Part shown: piece by piece, positions 49,368 through 60,164 of the stretch
How positions within the stretch are numbered: the first letter of the stretch is position 1
Layout: each line of letters starts with the position of its first letter
Program-made: the position numbers and the translations under genes
The notes under the pieces: generated by a model
What the model was told of the DNA's origin: nothing
The model's input: the letters and a program-made list of their open reading frames with translations, nothing else
The model's database searches: none
Source of the DNA: Streptantibioticus silvisoli
GTDB taxonomy: Bacteria > Actinomycetota > Actinomycetes > Streptomycetales > Streptomycetaceae
Direction of reading: 5' to 3'
Length of the DNA stretch: 64,000 nucleotides
Assembly: GCF_027947535.2 (NCBI RefSeq)
Contig: NZ_JAAGKO020000034.1
Location: 34,213 to 98,212 of the forward strand

Positions 49368-50105
49368 GACTTGACATGGCACTCCATTCCCCAAGGCCGT
49401 GCTACGGACGCGAAGACGCCCCCGCCGAGCGCACGCCCCGCCGATAAAAACGGCCGGGCCGCACGCGCCGCCGAGGCACTCGTCCCGGCCTACCCGGCTT
49501 CTTCTGAGCCATACGTCCGCACGGACGGAAATCCATCAGCCGAGGCAGCAGAGTGCCACTCGCCCTGCATTCGAAAAGATTGCCGACGACGCCTCCCAAG
49601 ACACTGACCTGCCCATTCTGGAAATGCATGGTCCAGGTCACTGTGACAAAGGCATATGCACGGCGGCGCGCGCCGAACGAGCCCCGGCCGTCCCGTGACC
49701 GCTACCGGCCAGCCGGCGCACCCGCCTCCCCGTTCGCACACCCGGCCCCCCGACGCCCCCTCCGCCCCGGCCGCCCCACTGCGCCCCGCCCGTGCGCTCG
49801 TGCGCCCCCTCTGTCCCAGGTCATGACCGCCGTGACCGGACGACGACGCGAACGAAGGCCCCACCGGTGGCGGCGGAGCCGTTTCGCCCCGCCGCGGGAC
49901 GGACGCCCGGTGCGGCCCGGCCCCCTCGCCGTCGGGCGCGGCGCCATGGTCGAACAAAGCGTTCGACCGTACGGCGGAACCGAAGAAACGCTCCTTCTGG
50001 CCCTGAAGCCGCGCCGAAGCCGCTGCGCGCCCACCGCGATATCCGCCCCGCCTTTCCGCGCGTCCGCCGGACGACAGCACGGCGGACGGAAAATCAAGGC
50101 CTCAC
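49368..50105. other. Gene-free regulatory stretch between mbtH and the MFS gene
   Basis: The first 300 bp are less GC-rich than the surroundings. No frame shows a known protein with a ribosome site, and I see no RNA gene. The stretch separates two divergent genes and probably holds their control regions. Confidence 0.45.
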
Positions 50106-50135
50106 TTGTGACGACGTTTTCCGGACTGCTAAGGT
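50106..50135 (+). promoter_or_regulatory. Promoter of the MFS transporter gene
   Basis: TTGTGA and TAAGGT with an 18-bp spacer, in a short AT-richer patch. The predicted leader is about 100 nt. Confidence 0.55.
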
Positions 50136-50239
50136 CGCCGCCATTTCGGCGCCGAGAAGCGCCGCTCACCCAAGAGCGACGAGGTACCCACCGTGCGGAC
50201 GCAGGACGTTGACGGCGCGATAGCACAGGGAATGCATCC

Positions 50240-51652
50240 GTGACCGCGGAATCCCGGAAGTCCCGCCTCCCCCGGGATTTCCGGCTCTATTGGCTGGCGG
50301 GCGGGGTCGACCGGCTCGGCACCCAGATCTCCGGGCTGGCGCTCCCCCTGCTGCTGCTGGACACCGGCGCGTCGGCCGCGCGGGCCGGACTGGCGGTCAC
50401 CATCGCCGGGATCGGAGGGCTGCTGGCCGGACCGTTCGCGGCGGTCCTCGCCGACGGACGTTCGCGGCGCCCGGTCATGCTCGGCTCGGCGCTGATCGCC
50501 GCCCTCGCGATGGGCGGCGCCACCGCGACGGTGCTCACCCACCACATCTCCCTGCCGCTCCTGGTGCTCGCCATGCTCGTGGAGCGCCTGGCCGCGTCCT
50601 GCTACCAGGCGGCGGCCGGCGGCAGCATCGTGCGCCTGGTGCCGGCCGACGCGTATCCGGGTGCGGTGGCCCGGCTCCAGGCGGGCGACCAGGCCGCGCT
50701 GGTCACCGGCCCCGGGCTCGCGGGCATCCTGCTCCAGTGCGCCCGCTGGCTGCCGTTCCTCGCCGACGCCGCGTCCTACCTGCTCGCGGCGGTGTGCGTC
50801 CGGCTGATCCGCACCGATCTGACGCCACCGGCCGGCGCCGCGGAACACGACGCCGGGGAGACCTTCCTCAGCCGGCTCGCCGCCGGTGTACGCCACGTGC
50901 GCGAGGTGCCGTTCCTGCGCTTCGCCCTGGTGTGGATCACCGGCGCCAACCTGCTGCTGATGCTGCTGTCGTACGAGGCGGTCTTCGCCATCCACCGCGC
51001 GAGCGGCAACACCCCGGTCGGGCTGATGCTCGCGGTGGCGGGCGCGGCCGGACTGATCGGCTCGCTGGCCGCCCCGGCGCTGGTCACCCGGGTGGGCGGC
51101 CGGGCCGTCGTCGTGGCGATCTCCTGGCTGACCGTCCCGGTGGCCGTCGCACTGGCTCCCGGCTCCCCGGTGTGGGTGCACGGCGCGCTGCTCGGCGCCG
51201 TCTCGCTGCTGATCCCGGCGGTGGTCGTGGTCGTCCACTCCCGCATGGTGCTCATCGTTCCGCAGCACCTCCAGTCACGGGTCACGTCGGTCTGGGCGAC
51301 CGCGGCGGCCGTCGTGATGATGGCCGCCCCCGGCGCCGCCGGCACCCTCGCCGACACCATCGGCACCGGCACGACGGACCTGTCCTGCGCCGGCGCGCTG
51401 ACCCTGCTCGCGCTCTACGCGACGCTGTCCAGGGCGCTGCGCGAGACGTCCCGCACGGCGGTGCCGGGCGCGGTGCCGGGCGCGGTGCCGACGCTGGACG
51501 AGGACGCGGTGCCGACGCCGGACGCGGACGCGGTGGTGAACGCGGGCGTCGAGCCGGCGCCGGACTCCGCGCCGGCGTCGGACGCGGACCCGGCGCCGAT
51601 GCCGAGCGCGGTACCCGCGGCGGACGTTCCGGTGGAGGCCCGGCGGTCCTGA
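50240..51652 (+). CDS. MFS transporter (EntS-like, MFS_3 type)
   Basis: This 470-residue proton-driven exporter has about 11-12 membrane helices in residues 10-395. The start DFRLYWLAGGVDRLGTQISG, the loop ADGRSRRPVMLGSALI (cytosolic motif A between helices 2 and 3) and the middle segment FLSRLAAGVRHVREVPFLR match the MFS_3 group that exports siderophores, macrolides and peptides. The last 60 residues are an unusual Pro/Ala/Asp-rich low-complexity tail (VPGAVPGAV repeats, DADAV), probably disordered. The GTG start has only GGGAATG upstream. It is divergent from mbtH/NRPS and the best candidate exporter for the peptide (inference). Confidence 0.88.
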   Translation: MTAESRKSRLPRDFRLYWLAGGVDRLGTQISGLALPLLLLDTGASAARAGLAVTIAGIGGLLAGPFAAVLADGRSRRPVMLGSALIAALAMGGATATVLTHHISLPLLVLAMLVERLAASCYQAAAGGSIVRLVPADAYPGAVARLQAGDQAALVTGPGLAGILLQCARWLPFLADAASYLLAAVCVRLIRTDLTPPAGAAEHDAGETFLSRLAAGVRHVREVPFLRFALVWITGANLLLMLLSYEAVFAIHRASGNTPVGLMLAVAGAAGLIGSLAAPALVTRVGGRAVVVAISWLTVPVAVALAPGSPVWVHGALLGAVSLLIPAVVVVVHSRMVLIVPQHLQSRVTSVWATAAAVVMMAAPGAAGTLADTIGTGTTDLSCAGALTLLALYATLSRALRETSRTAVPGAVPGAVPTLDEDAVPTPDADAVVNAGVEPAPDSAPASDADPAPMPSAVPAADVPVEARRS

Positions 51653-51660
51653 TCGGGCCG

Positions 51661-51709
51661 CGCCCGTTCCCCAACGCCCCTGTGGATCACGGGCGTTGGG
51701 GAACGGGCG
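51661..51709. terminator. Strong hairpin between convergent MFS and MMPL genes
   Basis: Perfect 19-bp arms (CGCCCGTTCCCCAACGCCC and complement) with an 11-nt loop, placed 8 nt after the MFS stop and 16 nt before the MMPL stop; bidirectional. Confidence 0.8.
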
Positions 51710-51725
51710 GTGCCACAGCCGGAGT

Positions 51726-54092
51726 TCAGACCTGGACGGACGTGTCGCGCTCCTGCGGAGTGGGGCCGGCGGTGGGGGCCGGAGCCGTGATCGCGGGCAG
51801 CCGTTCCCCCTCGATGTCGAGGTCGGGCAGGACGCGCCGGAGCCGGCGGGGCAGCCACCAGGCGGCGTCACCGACCAGGGCCAGCAGTGCCGGGACGAAG
51901 GTCATGCGGATGACGAAGGCGTCGATGAGCACGCCGAACGCGAGGGAGAAGGCGATCGGCTTGAAGACCGCGTCGGCGCCGGGCACGAATCCGCAGAACA
52001 CCGCGAACATGATGAGGGCGGCGCCGGTGACCACCCGGGAGGCGTTGCGCATGCCGGCCAGGACGGCGGGGCGGGCCGCGTCGCCGCGCACGTGGGACTC
52101 GCGCATCCGGGAGACGAGGAAAACCTCGTAGTCCATGGCGAGGCCGAAGAGCACGGCCATCAGGATGATGGGCAGGAAGCTGACGACCGGGCCGGTGCGC
52201 CCGACGCCGATCACCCCGCCGAGCCAGCCCCACTGGAAGACCGCCACCACCGCGCCGAAGGTCGCCGCGACCGACAGCAGGAATCCCAGGCTCGCCTTGA
52301 GCGGGACCACGATCGAGCGGAAGACCACCAGGAGCAGCAGCAGCGACAGCCCCACCACGATCAGGGCGAACGGGACCAGGGATCCGGCGAGCCGGTCGGA
52401 GACGTCGATGTTGACGGCGGTGGAACCGGTGACGGCGACCTCGGCACCGGTCTGCCGCCGCCACTGCCCCGAGCGGTCGCGGATCGTCTGCACCAGGTGC
52501 TTGGTCGCGCCGTCCTCCGGTCCGGAACCGGGGATCACCTGGAAAAGGGTGATGCCGCCGCCAGCCGCGTGGACCGGCGCGGCGACGGCGACCACGTCCG
52601 GCAGGGCGCGCAGGTCCTGGTCGAGCCGGACGTCGGTCGCCGAAAGCCCGGCACCGGAAGCACGATCCCCCGCACCGGAGCCCGTACCACTGCTCGAACC
52701 CGTACCGCCGCCGGAGCCCGTACCGGAACCCTTACCGCTGTCCGCACCCGCACCCGCACCCGCACCGGAGCCGGAACCCGCACCCGTTCCCGTCGCCAGT
52801 ACCAGCAGCGGGCCGTTGAAGCCGGGGCCGAAGTGGCGGTCGACGAGGTCGTACGCCTGGCGGGGCGAACTGCCCGCGGCGGCCGATCCGTTGTCGGGCA
52901 GGGCGAGCCGCAGGTCGCGGGCCGGGGCGGCGAGGGCCAGCATGCCGATGAGCACGGCGAGCAGGGTGACCAGCGGGCGCCGGGTGACCAGCCGGCCCCA
53001 GCGTTCGCCGCGCGAGGCGGCCGTTCCGGCACCGGCCGCGCCGGCCGCCGACGCCCGTTCGCGCCGCTCGGTACGCGAGCCCGGCCGGGGCCGCAGCCGT
53101 TCACCGGCGAAGCCCATCACGGCCGGCAGCAGGGTGACCGCCACGGCCACCGCCACCAGCACGGCACCGGCGGCGCCGAGGCCCATGACGGTCAGGAAGG
53201 GGATGCCGACGACGGACAGCCCGGCCAGCGCGATGACCACGGTGAGGCCGGCGAAGACCACCGCGCTGCCCGCGGTGCCGGTCGCCCGGGCCGCCGACTC
53301 CTCGACCGGCAGGCCGGCCGCCAGCTGGGAGCGGTGCCGGGACAGCACGAAGAGCGCGTAGTCGATGCCCACGGCGAGCCCGAGCATCGCGGCCAGGGTG
53401 GGAGCGGTGGAGGAGATGGTGACCACGCTGGTGAGCGCGAGCAGGGCGAGCAGGCTGACGGCCACGCCGGCCACCGCGGTCAGCAGGGGCAGACCGGCCG
53501 CGAACAGCGAGCCGAAGGTGACGGTCAGCACCACCAGGGCTATCGCGATACCGATGACCTCGTTGGTGTGACCGCCCTTCTGCGCCTGGTTGCCGTACGC
53601 GGCACCGCCGACCTCGACCGTCAGGCCGGCGTGCCGGGCGGCCGCGGTGGTGCCGGTCAGCGCGTCCAGGCTCGCCGGCTTCAGGCTCGTCCGGCTCACC
53701 GCGTACTGCACCTCGCCGATGGCCGCCCGCCGGTCCGGCGAGACCACCCGCGCCGCGACCGGGTCGACGACCCCCGCGACCTGCGGTGCCGACTTCGCCG
53801 CGGCCATGGTGGCGTCGATCGCGCCGGCGTACGGCCGCTCGGTCACCCGGTGGCCGGGCGGCGCGACGAAGACGATCTGGGCATTGGTGCCGGAGGAGGC
53901 CGGGAACGTCCTGGCCATCGAGTCGAGCGCCCGCTGCGACGGCGAACCGGGGATCGTGAACTGGTCGTCGGTGGAACCGCCGAAGGCGAACAGGCAGGCC
54001 GCCACCCCCGCCAGTACCGCCAGCCAGGCCGCGAGAACGGCCCTGCGATGCCGGAACGCGCCCCGGCCGAGCCGGAAGAGCAGGGAAGCCAT
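51726..54092 (-). CDS. MMPL/RND-family membrane transporter
   Basis: This 788-residue protein has the two-fold RND layout of actinobacterial MMPL transporters. Helix 1 is AAWLAVLAGVAACLFAF, followed by an extracytoplasmic domain (about 45-180) and a helix block with TAPTLAAMLGLAVGIDYALF and SRHRSQLAAG. A second helix, a second external domain (about 385-570), and a second block with LPIILMAVLFGLAMDYEVFLVSRM then follow. The paired Asp-Tyr motifs (GIDYALF, AMDYEVF) are the proton-relay positions. A 40-residue Gly/Ser/Thr repeat tract (about 430-470) interrupts the second external domain and looks like an expanded linker. AAGGAG is 9 nt before the ATG. It is divergent from a TetR repressor with palindromic operators. 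Substrate unknown: lipid or drug. Confidence 0.92.
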   Translation of the reverse strand: MASLLFRLGRGAFRHRRAVLAAWLAVLAGVAACLFAFGGSTDDQFTIPGSPSQRALDSMARTFPASSGTNAQIVFVAPPGHRVTERPYAGAIDATMAAAKSAPQVAGVVDPVAARVVSPDRRAAIGEVQYAVSRTSLKPASLDALTGTTAAARHAGLTVEVGGAAYGNQAQKGGHTNEVIGIAIALVVLTVTFGSLFAAGLPLLTAVAGVAVSLLALLALTSVVTISSTAPTLAAMLGLAVGIDYALFVLSRHRSQLAAGLPVEESAARATGTAGSAVVFAGLTVVIALAGLSVVGIPFLTVMGLGAAGAVLVAVAVAVTLLPAVMGFAGERLRPRPGSRTERRERASAAGAAGAGTAASRGERWGRLVTRRPLVTLLAVLIGMLALAAPARDLRLALPDNGSAAAGSSPRQAYDLVDRHFGPGFNGPLLVLATGTGAGSGSGAGAGAGADSGKGSGTGSGGGTGSSSGTGSGAGDRASGAGLSATDVRLDQDLRALPDVVAVAAPVHAAGGGITLFQVIPGSGPEDGATKHLVQTIRDRSGQWRRQTGAEVAVTGSTAVNIDVSDRLAGSLVPFALIVVGLSLLLLLVVFRSIVVPLKASLGFLLSVAATFGAVVAVFQWGWLGGVIGVGRTGPVVSFLPIILMAVLFGLAMDYEVFLVSRMRESHVRGDAARPAVLAGMRNASRVVTGAALIMFAVFCGFVPGADAVFKPIAFSLAFGVLIDAFVIRMTFVPALLALVGDAAWWLPRRLRRVLPDLDIEGERLPAITAPAPTAGPTPQERDTSVQV

Positions 54093-54211
54093 GACGGGCA
54101 ACTCCTTAGAACATCGACGGGCCGGACCGGGCGGCACCCCCGCCGCACCGGACGGACGGGCGCCGCGGGGACGACGGCCGCCCGCGGGCGGTCCGGCGCC
54201 GCCCACAAAAA

Positions 54212-54253
54212 TGTCAGCACTGACACAATAGCAGCAACTGTCATGACTGACAG
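54212..54253. promoter_or_regulatory. Two palindromic operators between MMPL and TetR genes
   Basis: TGTCAG-CA-CTGACA (54212-54225) and CTGTCA-TGAC-TGACAG (54238-54253) share the same half-site TGTCAG/CTGTCA, 26 bp apart centre to centre. They lie in an AT-richer gap between divergent genes, as expected for sites of the adjacent TetR regulator. Confidence 0.7.
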
Positions 54254-54280
54254 ATTTCACCGGCGTGACAGGATGCGCGG

Positions 54281-54901
54281 GTGAGCTCAACTGATGTCGG
54301 ACTGCGTGAGCAGAAGAAGGCGGCCACCCGCCAGGCCCTTCGGCAGGCGGCGCTCCGCCTGTTCACCGAGAACGGCTACGAACGGACCACCGTCCGGGAC
54401 ATCGCGTCGGCCGCGGGCGTGACGGAGCGGACCTTCTTCCGCTACTTCCCCTCGAAGGAGGACCTGGTCTACGGCGAGCTCCTCGACCTGGTGCCGCTGG
54501 TGCAGCGGGAGATCGCCGAACGCCCGGCGCACGAGCCCCCGTTGACCGCGGTGCTGGAGGCACTGCTGGCGACGGCCAAGCAGCGCAGCCCGGGGCTGGC
54601 GGTCTTCCTGATCTCGCAGCCGGAGCGGTTCGTCGCCAGCCCCTCGCGGCCCGCCCGGCCCGTGCTGTTCGACTTCGAGCACAGCATCGCCGAAGCCCTG
54701 CACCACCGGCTGACCGCCCCGGGCGGCACCGGCGCCCCGGACGGCCGGGCCGCCTTCCACGCCGCCGTGTGGGCCAGGGCGTCGGTCGCCGCGATCCGCA
54801 GCGCCCTGATCGCCCACACCGACCACGACTTCGACGGCCCCGGCGGCGCGAAACTCACCGGCCTGCTGCGCGAGGCGTTCGCCGTCCTGGAGTCCGGCTG
54901 A
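54281..54901 (+). CDS. TetR-family regulator of the MMPL transporter
   Basis: This 206-residue repressor has an N-terminal HTH typical of the family: KKAATRQALRQAALRLFTEN, GYERTTVRDIASAAGVTERT, FFRYFPSKEDLVY. The C-terminal ligand domain is helical, with the segment ARASVAAIRSALIAHTDHDF near the end. GTG start; there is no strong ribosome site upstream, and an alternative start a few codons on is possible. It is divergent from the MMPL gene with two matching palindromes in the gap, so autorepression and repression of the transporter are inferred. The inducer is unknown. Confidence 0.9.
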   Translation: MSSTDVGLREQKKAATRQALRQAALRLFTENGYERTTVRDIASAAGVTERTFFRYFPSKEDLVYGELLDLVPLVQREIAERPAHEPPLTAVLEALLATAKQRSPGLAVFLISQPERFVASPSRPARPVLFDFEHSIAEALHHRLTAPGGTGAPDGRAAFHAAVWARASVAAIRSALIAHTDHDFDGPGGAKLTGLLREAFAVLESG

Positions 54902-55560
54902 CGGTCCCGCGCGCGTACGGCGGCAGGCGGCGCGGCGGGCGACCGGAAGGCGCGGCGCGGCGTTCGGCGGAGCCTGGGCCGCGTCCGCGCAAAGTGTCAG
55001 CTGCGACATCTGTGAGCCGGGACACGTACGACGTCGGTAGGTACGGCGTCGGTAGGTACAGCACCGGCACGTCCGACGCCGGTACGTAGGGCACCGGCGG
55101 CATCGAAGCCGGCGGGGAGGCGGGGAGGGGGTCGACGTCGACCGTCACGCGGCGCCGAAGCCCGCCGGGGTCCGCGCGGTCGTGGCGAACGCCGGTGGCG
55201 GTGAGGTCCGGGGCCGATGATCCCGCGGAGGCACTGAACGCGGAGGTCTCAAGACCGAAGCCGCCGGGGTCCGCGCACTCGTGGGCGACCGGGCCGGCGG
55301 ATCAGGCCGCCACGCACCGGCGGAGGCGTCCGTACCCCGCCCGCGATGCCCACGCCGAGGGCGCGGTGGACCCCCGACAGCCCCCATCCCCCGGCGCCCC
55401 CAACACCCCCAGCGGCCGTCGAACCGTGCGGGGCCCGCGACTTGCCGCGGACGGGCGGTCCGCGGAGGCGCGGGGCGGGCGGGCGCGGAGCCGGCCACGT
55501 GTCGCGACTACCGTGCCCGGGGGCCGTCGGTGACGATAGGACCGACAACCATACGTGGAG
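54902..55560. other. Gene-free stretch with short repeats
   Basis: Contains a 15-bp tandem pair ([A/G]CGTCGGTAGGTAC[G/A], 55031-55060) with further degenerate copies to about 55100, and two imperfect copies of a GAAGCC(C)GCCGGGGTCCGCGC segment near 55155 and 55258. I see no gene or RNA. The last part presumably holds the pgm promoter. Confidence 0.5.
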
Positions 55561-55569
55561 GAGCGCGAG

Positions 55570-57219
<1,650 letters not shown>

Positions 57220-57250
57220 CCCGCCGCCCGGCCCCCGGCCGAACCCGCAC

Positions 57251-57360
57251 CGGGACCGCCACCACCGGGACCGCCGCCGTGGGGCATCACCGTCGGGACC
57301 GCCGCCGGCTCCGGCACCGCCGGGACCGTCACCGCCGCCGGCTCCGGCACCGCCGCCACC
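57251..57360. repeat. Degenerate CCGGGACCGCC / GCCGGCTCCGGCACCG repeats
   Basis: The 260-bp gap after pgm is filled by short GC-only repeats; a 25-bp unit (ACCGCCGCCGGCTCCGGC and following) occurs exactly twice at 57298 and 57331. Confidence 0.6.
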
Positions 57361-57466
57361 GGTGACGGTGCCGGTCCGGACGCGGTCCCGGCGGCGCCCC
57401 GGTGCCGGTCACGGGGACCCACCGGTGCCGTGACCGTGTCGGCGGGAACGGCGGCCGGGGGCCGGA

Positions 57467-57472
57467 TAGCGT
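57467..57472 (+). promoter_or_regulatory. -10 box of a probably leaderless antiporter mRNA
   Basis: TAGCGT lies 7 nt before the ATG, and no ribosome site is present. Same box and spacing as the hydrolase gene at 13.1 kb. Confidence 0.45.
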
Positions 57473-57479
57473 GCCGGGC

Positions 57480-59069
57480 ATGGAAGGGCTCGTACTGATC
57501 GTGGTCATCGGCGCCACGATCCTCGCCGGCGGTGCGATCGCCGGACGGCTGCGGATCGCCGAGCCGCTCCTGCTGCTGGTGCTGGGCGCCGCTCTCGGGT
57601 TCGCCCCGCGGCTGAGCGGCGTCGTGCTGCCGCCGGACGTGGTGCTGCTGCTCTTCCTGCCCGCGCTGCTGTACTGGGAGTCGCTGAACATCTCGCTGCG
57701 CGAGATCCGCAGCAATCTGCGGGCCATCAGCTTCCTCGCGGTCGGCCTGGTCTTCGCCACGTCGTTCGTCGTCGCGCTGATCGGCGAGGCGTTCGGGCTG
57801 TCGTGGCCGGTGGCCCTCGTGCTCGGCGCCGTCCTCGCGCCGACCGACGCGACCGCCGTCGCCTCGGTCGTGGGACGGCTGCCGCGCAGGACGCTGACGA
57901 TCCTGCGCACCGAGAGCCTGATCAACGACGGCACGGCGCTGGTGCTGTACTCGATCGCGGTGGCGGACGCGGTCTCCGGCTCCCCGATCCGGCCCGGCAG
58001 CGCGGCGCTGCGGTTCGTCCTGTCCTACGGCGTCGGAGCCGCCATCGGTCTCGCGGTCGGCTTCGCGGCGGTCGGGGTGCGCCGTCTGCTGCGCGGGGAC
58101 CGGCTGCTGAACAGCACCCTCAGCGCGCTGACGCCCTACGTCGCGTACCTGCCGGCCTTCGCGGCCGGCGTCTCGGGCGTGGTCGCGGTCGTCACCTGCG
58201 GGGTGACGCTGAGCCAGCTCGGGCCGAAGGTGATCACCGCGAGCATGCGGGCCCAGTCGTTCGGCTTCTGGCAGCTGACCACGTACCTGCTGAACGGGGC
58301 GCTGTTCGTGCTGATCGGCCTCGAACTGCACCATGTGGCGGGCGGCCTCGGCTCCGGCTGGGCGCGGACGGTCGGCCTCGGGCTGCTGTGCGCCGCCGCG
58401 GTGATCGGGGTCCGGCTGGCGTGGAACAACACGACGCCGTACCTGATCCGGATGCTGGACCGCCGCCCGTCCCAGCGGCTGCGGCGGCAGGGCTTCCGCG
58501 AGCGCCTCCCGCTGGGGTGGGCCGGGTTCCGCGGCGCGATCTCGCTGGCGGCCGCCCTCGCGCTGCCGGTGCGGGCGGCCGACGGGCGGATCATCGAGGG
58601 CCGCAGCGTCGTCATCGCGGTGACCTTCACCGTCATCCTGGTCACGCTGGTCGTGCAGGGCCTCACGATGCCCGCCGTCGTGCGGTGGGCCGACCTGCCG
58701 CGCGACCCGCGGGAGCTGGACGAGGAACTCCTCGCGGAGCAGGCCACCCTGGAGTCGGTCCTGGAGGCCCTGCCCGGCACGGCGGCCCGGATCGGTTCGC
58801 CGGACTCCGCGGTCGAGGCCCTGCGGGGGGCCTACGAGCGGATGCTGGGCCGCATCCACCGCGAGGAGGGCAGCCCGCAGCTCGCCCGGCGGGACGAGAC
58901 CGCGTTCGACCAGGAGTCCGCCCTGCGCCTGGCCCTGCTCCCGGTGAAGCGCGAGGCCCTCTTCGCCCTGCGCGACCAGGGACTCATCGACGACGTCGTC
59001 CTGCGCCGCGTCCAGGCCCGCCTCGACCTCGACGAGCTGCGGCTGTCCGACACCGTCGAGCAGGAGTGA
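57480..59069 (+). CDS. Na+/H+ antiporter, CPA1 (NhaP) family
   Basis: This 529-residue membrane protein has about 12 helices in residues 1-410 and a cytosolic C-terminal tail of about 115 residues. CPA1 marks are APTDATAVASVVGRLP (helix 5 region), ESLINDGTALVLYS with the Asn-Asp pair of the ion site, and GFRGAISLAAALALP (helix 11-12 with the essential Arg). The tail is helical and acidic/basic, as in bacterial NhaP proteins with regulatory ends. The ATG is preceded only by a -10 box, suggesting leaderless translation. It exchanges cytosolic Na+ (or K+) for protons in pH and salt balance. Confidence 0.93.
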   Translation: MEGLVLIVVIGATILAGGAIAGRLRIAEPLLLLVLGAALGFAPRLSGVVLPPDVVLLLFLPALLYWESLNISLREIRSNLRAISFLAVGLVFATSFVVALIGEAFGLSWPVALVLGAVLAPTDATAVASVVGRLPRRTLTILRTESLINDGTALVLYSIAVADAVSGSPIRPGSAALRFVLSYGVGAAIGLAVGFAAVGVRRLLRGDRLLNSTLSALTPYVAYLPAFAAGVSGVVAVVTCGVTLSQLGPKVITASMRAQSFGFWQLTTYLLNGALFVLIGLELHHVAGGLGSGWARTVGLGLLCAAAVIGVRLAWNNTTPYLIRMLDRRPSQRLRRQGFRERLPLGWAGFRGAISLAAALALPVRAADGRIIEGRSVVIAVTFTVILVTLVVQGLTMPAVVRWADLPRDPRELDEELLAEQATLESVLEALPGTAARIGSPDSAVEALRGAYERMLGRIHREEGSPQLARRDETAFDQESALRLALLPVKREALFALRDQGLIDDVVLRRVQARLDLDELRLSDTVEQE

Positions 59070-59240
59070 CGCGGAGGGCCCCGGGGGTTCCGCGGGAGCG
59101 CGATGAGGCCGCCAATGGTCCGGACCAAGCCCGCGCACCGGCGCCACCCCGGGGCCGGCCGGGCGAAAAGCCGACCGGTCCGGGAACCGCGCCGCGTCGT
59201 GCGGCGACCGGCCCCGGCGCCGGAGGAATCCTCAACTTGT

Positions 59241-59261
59241 GTGTCTCAAAGGCTAGTTGAG
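59241..59261. promoter_or_regulatory. Inverted repeat upstream of the ScbR-like gene
   Basis: GTCTCAA-N7-TTGAGAC, perfect 7-bp arms, in a locally AT-richer patch about 280 bp before the TetR start. Likely a repressor site, possibly of that regulator, though the distance is long and it does not match the usual autoregulatory-element sequence I know. Confidence 0.45.
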
Positions 59262-59536
59262 ACGCCCCGACCGACGAGAGAATCCGAGCCCGGTGATCCG
59301 GGGCCCGCTCGGCGGTGCGGGGCCCGCGCGGAACCCTCCCCGGCATCGCAGGACCGTCCGCCCCAGCCCCTACCCTTGGGGGGATCAGACGGAGGTACGT
59401 CGACGCGGATGCCGACGGTGCGCGGTGGGCGGCGCGACGGTTCCCGCGGGTGGGCGGCGCCGGGAGCCGCGCCCGGGGGCGCCGGCCGCACGGAGTCCGC
59501 CGGCACCGGAGCCGGCACATCAAAGGGAGAACGAGC

Positions 59537-60142
59537 ATGGCGCAGACCCGCGCCGTCAGGACACGGGCCACCATCGTGAGAGCCGCCGGAGAGCTGTTCG
59601 GTGAGCGCGGCTACCACGGTGCCAGCACCACCGACATCCTGGAACGCTGCGGGCTGACCCGGGGGGCGCTCTACTTCCACTTCCCGTCGAAGGAGGCGAT
59701 CGCGGACGCGGTCGTCGACCACCAGGCGCAGGCGCTGTCGGCCCCGGAACGCGAATCGCCGCTCCAGGCCACCATCGCCCTCACCTTCGCCTACGCCGAC
59801 AGTCTGCTGCGCGACCCGGTGATGCGCGGCGCGGTGCGGCTCGCCGTCGAGCAGGGCACGTACCGCAAACCGGACGCGGCGCCCTACGAGGGCCCCCAGG
59901 AGGCCGTGCTGGGCCTGTTCCTCCAGGCCGAGGCGCGCGGCGAGCTGCTCACCACCGCCGACCCGCACGCCATCGCCCGGCTGATGGTCGCCGCCTTCAC
60001 CGGCGTCCAGCTGGTCTCCGACGCGCTGACCGGCCGCGGCGACCTGATGGAACGTCTCACCGACCTGTGGCGCTACCTGCTGCCCGGCATCGCCAACCCC
60101 GGGCTGCTGCCCCACCTGCGCGTCCCGGACCTCGACAGCTGA
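59537..60142 (+). CDS. TetR-family regulator, gamma-butyrolactone receptor (ScbR/ArpA)-like
   Basis: This 201-residue protein begins AVRTRATIVRAAGELFGERG, YHGASTTDILERCGLTRGAL, YFHFPSKEAIADAV. It ends with AFTGVQLVSDALTGRGDL then ERLTDLWRYLLPGIANPGLL. Both the HTH and the C-terminal block resemble ScbR/ArpA-type autoregulator receptors (GALYFHF-x-SKE and F-x-G-x-Q-hydrophobic-VS near the end). AAGGGAG lies 7 nt before the ATG; upstream in-frame starts lack similarity. No butyrolactone synthase (AfsA/ScbA) is in the window, so it may be an orphan or pseudo-receptor. It could regulate secondary metabolism, possibly the NRPS cluster 10 kb away (speculative). Confidence 0.82.
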   Translation: MAQTRAVRTRATIVRAAGELFGERGYHGASTTDILERCGLTRGALYFHFPSKEAIADAVVDHQAQALSAPERESPLQATIALTFAYADSLLRDPVMRGAVRLAVEQGTYRKPDAAPYEGPQEAVLGLFLQAEARGELLTTADPHAIARLMVAAFTGVQLVSDALTGRGDLMERLTDLWRYLLPGIANPGLLPHLRVPDLDS

Positions 60143-60146
60143 ACGC

Positions 60147-60164
60147 CGCCCGCCTCAGCGGGCG
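60147..60164. terminator. Small hairpin between convergent TetR and ArsR genes
   Basis: CGCCCGC-CTCA-GCGGGCG, overlapping the ArsR stop; only 12 nt separate the two genes. Confidence 0.45.

Noticed and set aside
49402..49641. Small minus-strand frame between mbtH and the MFS gene
   Set aside because: No ribosome site, no family resemblance, and Arg/Pro-rich second half; treated as non-coding.
55145..55498. Minus-strand Pro/Arg-rich frame upstream of pgm
   Set aside because: Low-complexity composition typical of spurious high-GC frames; no motif or ribosome site.
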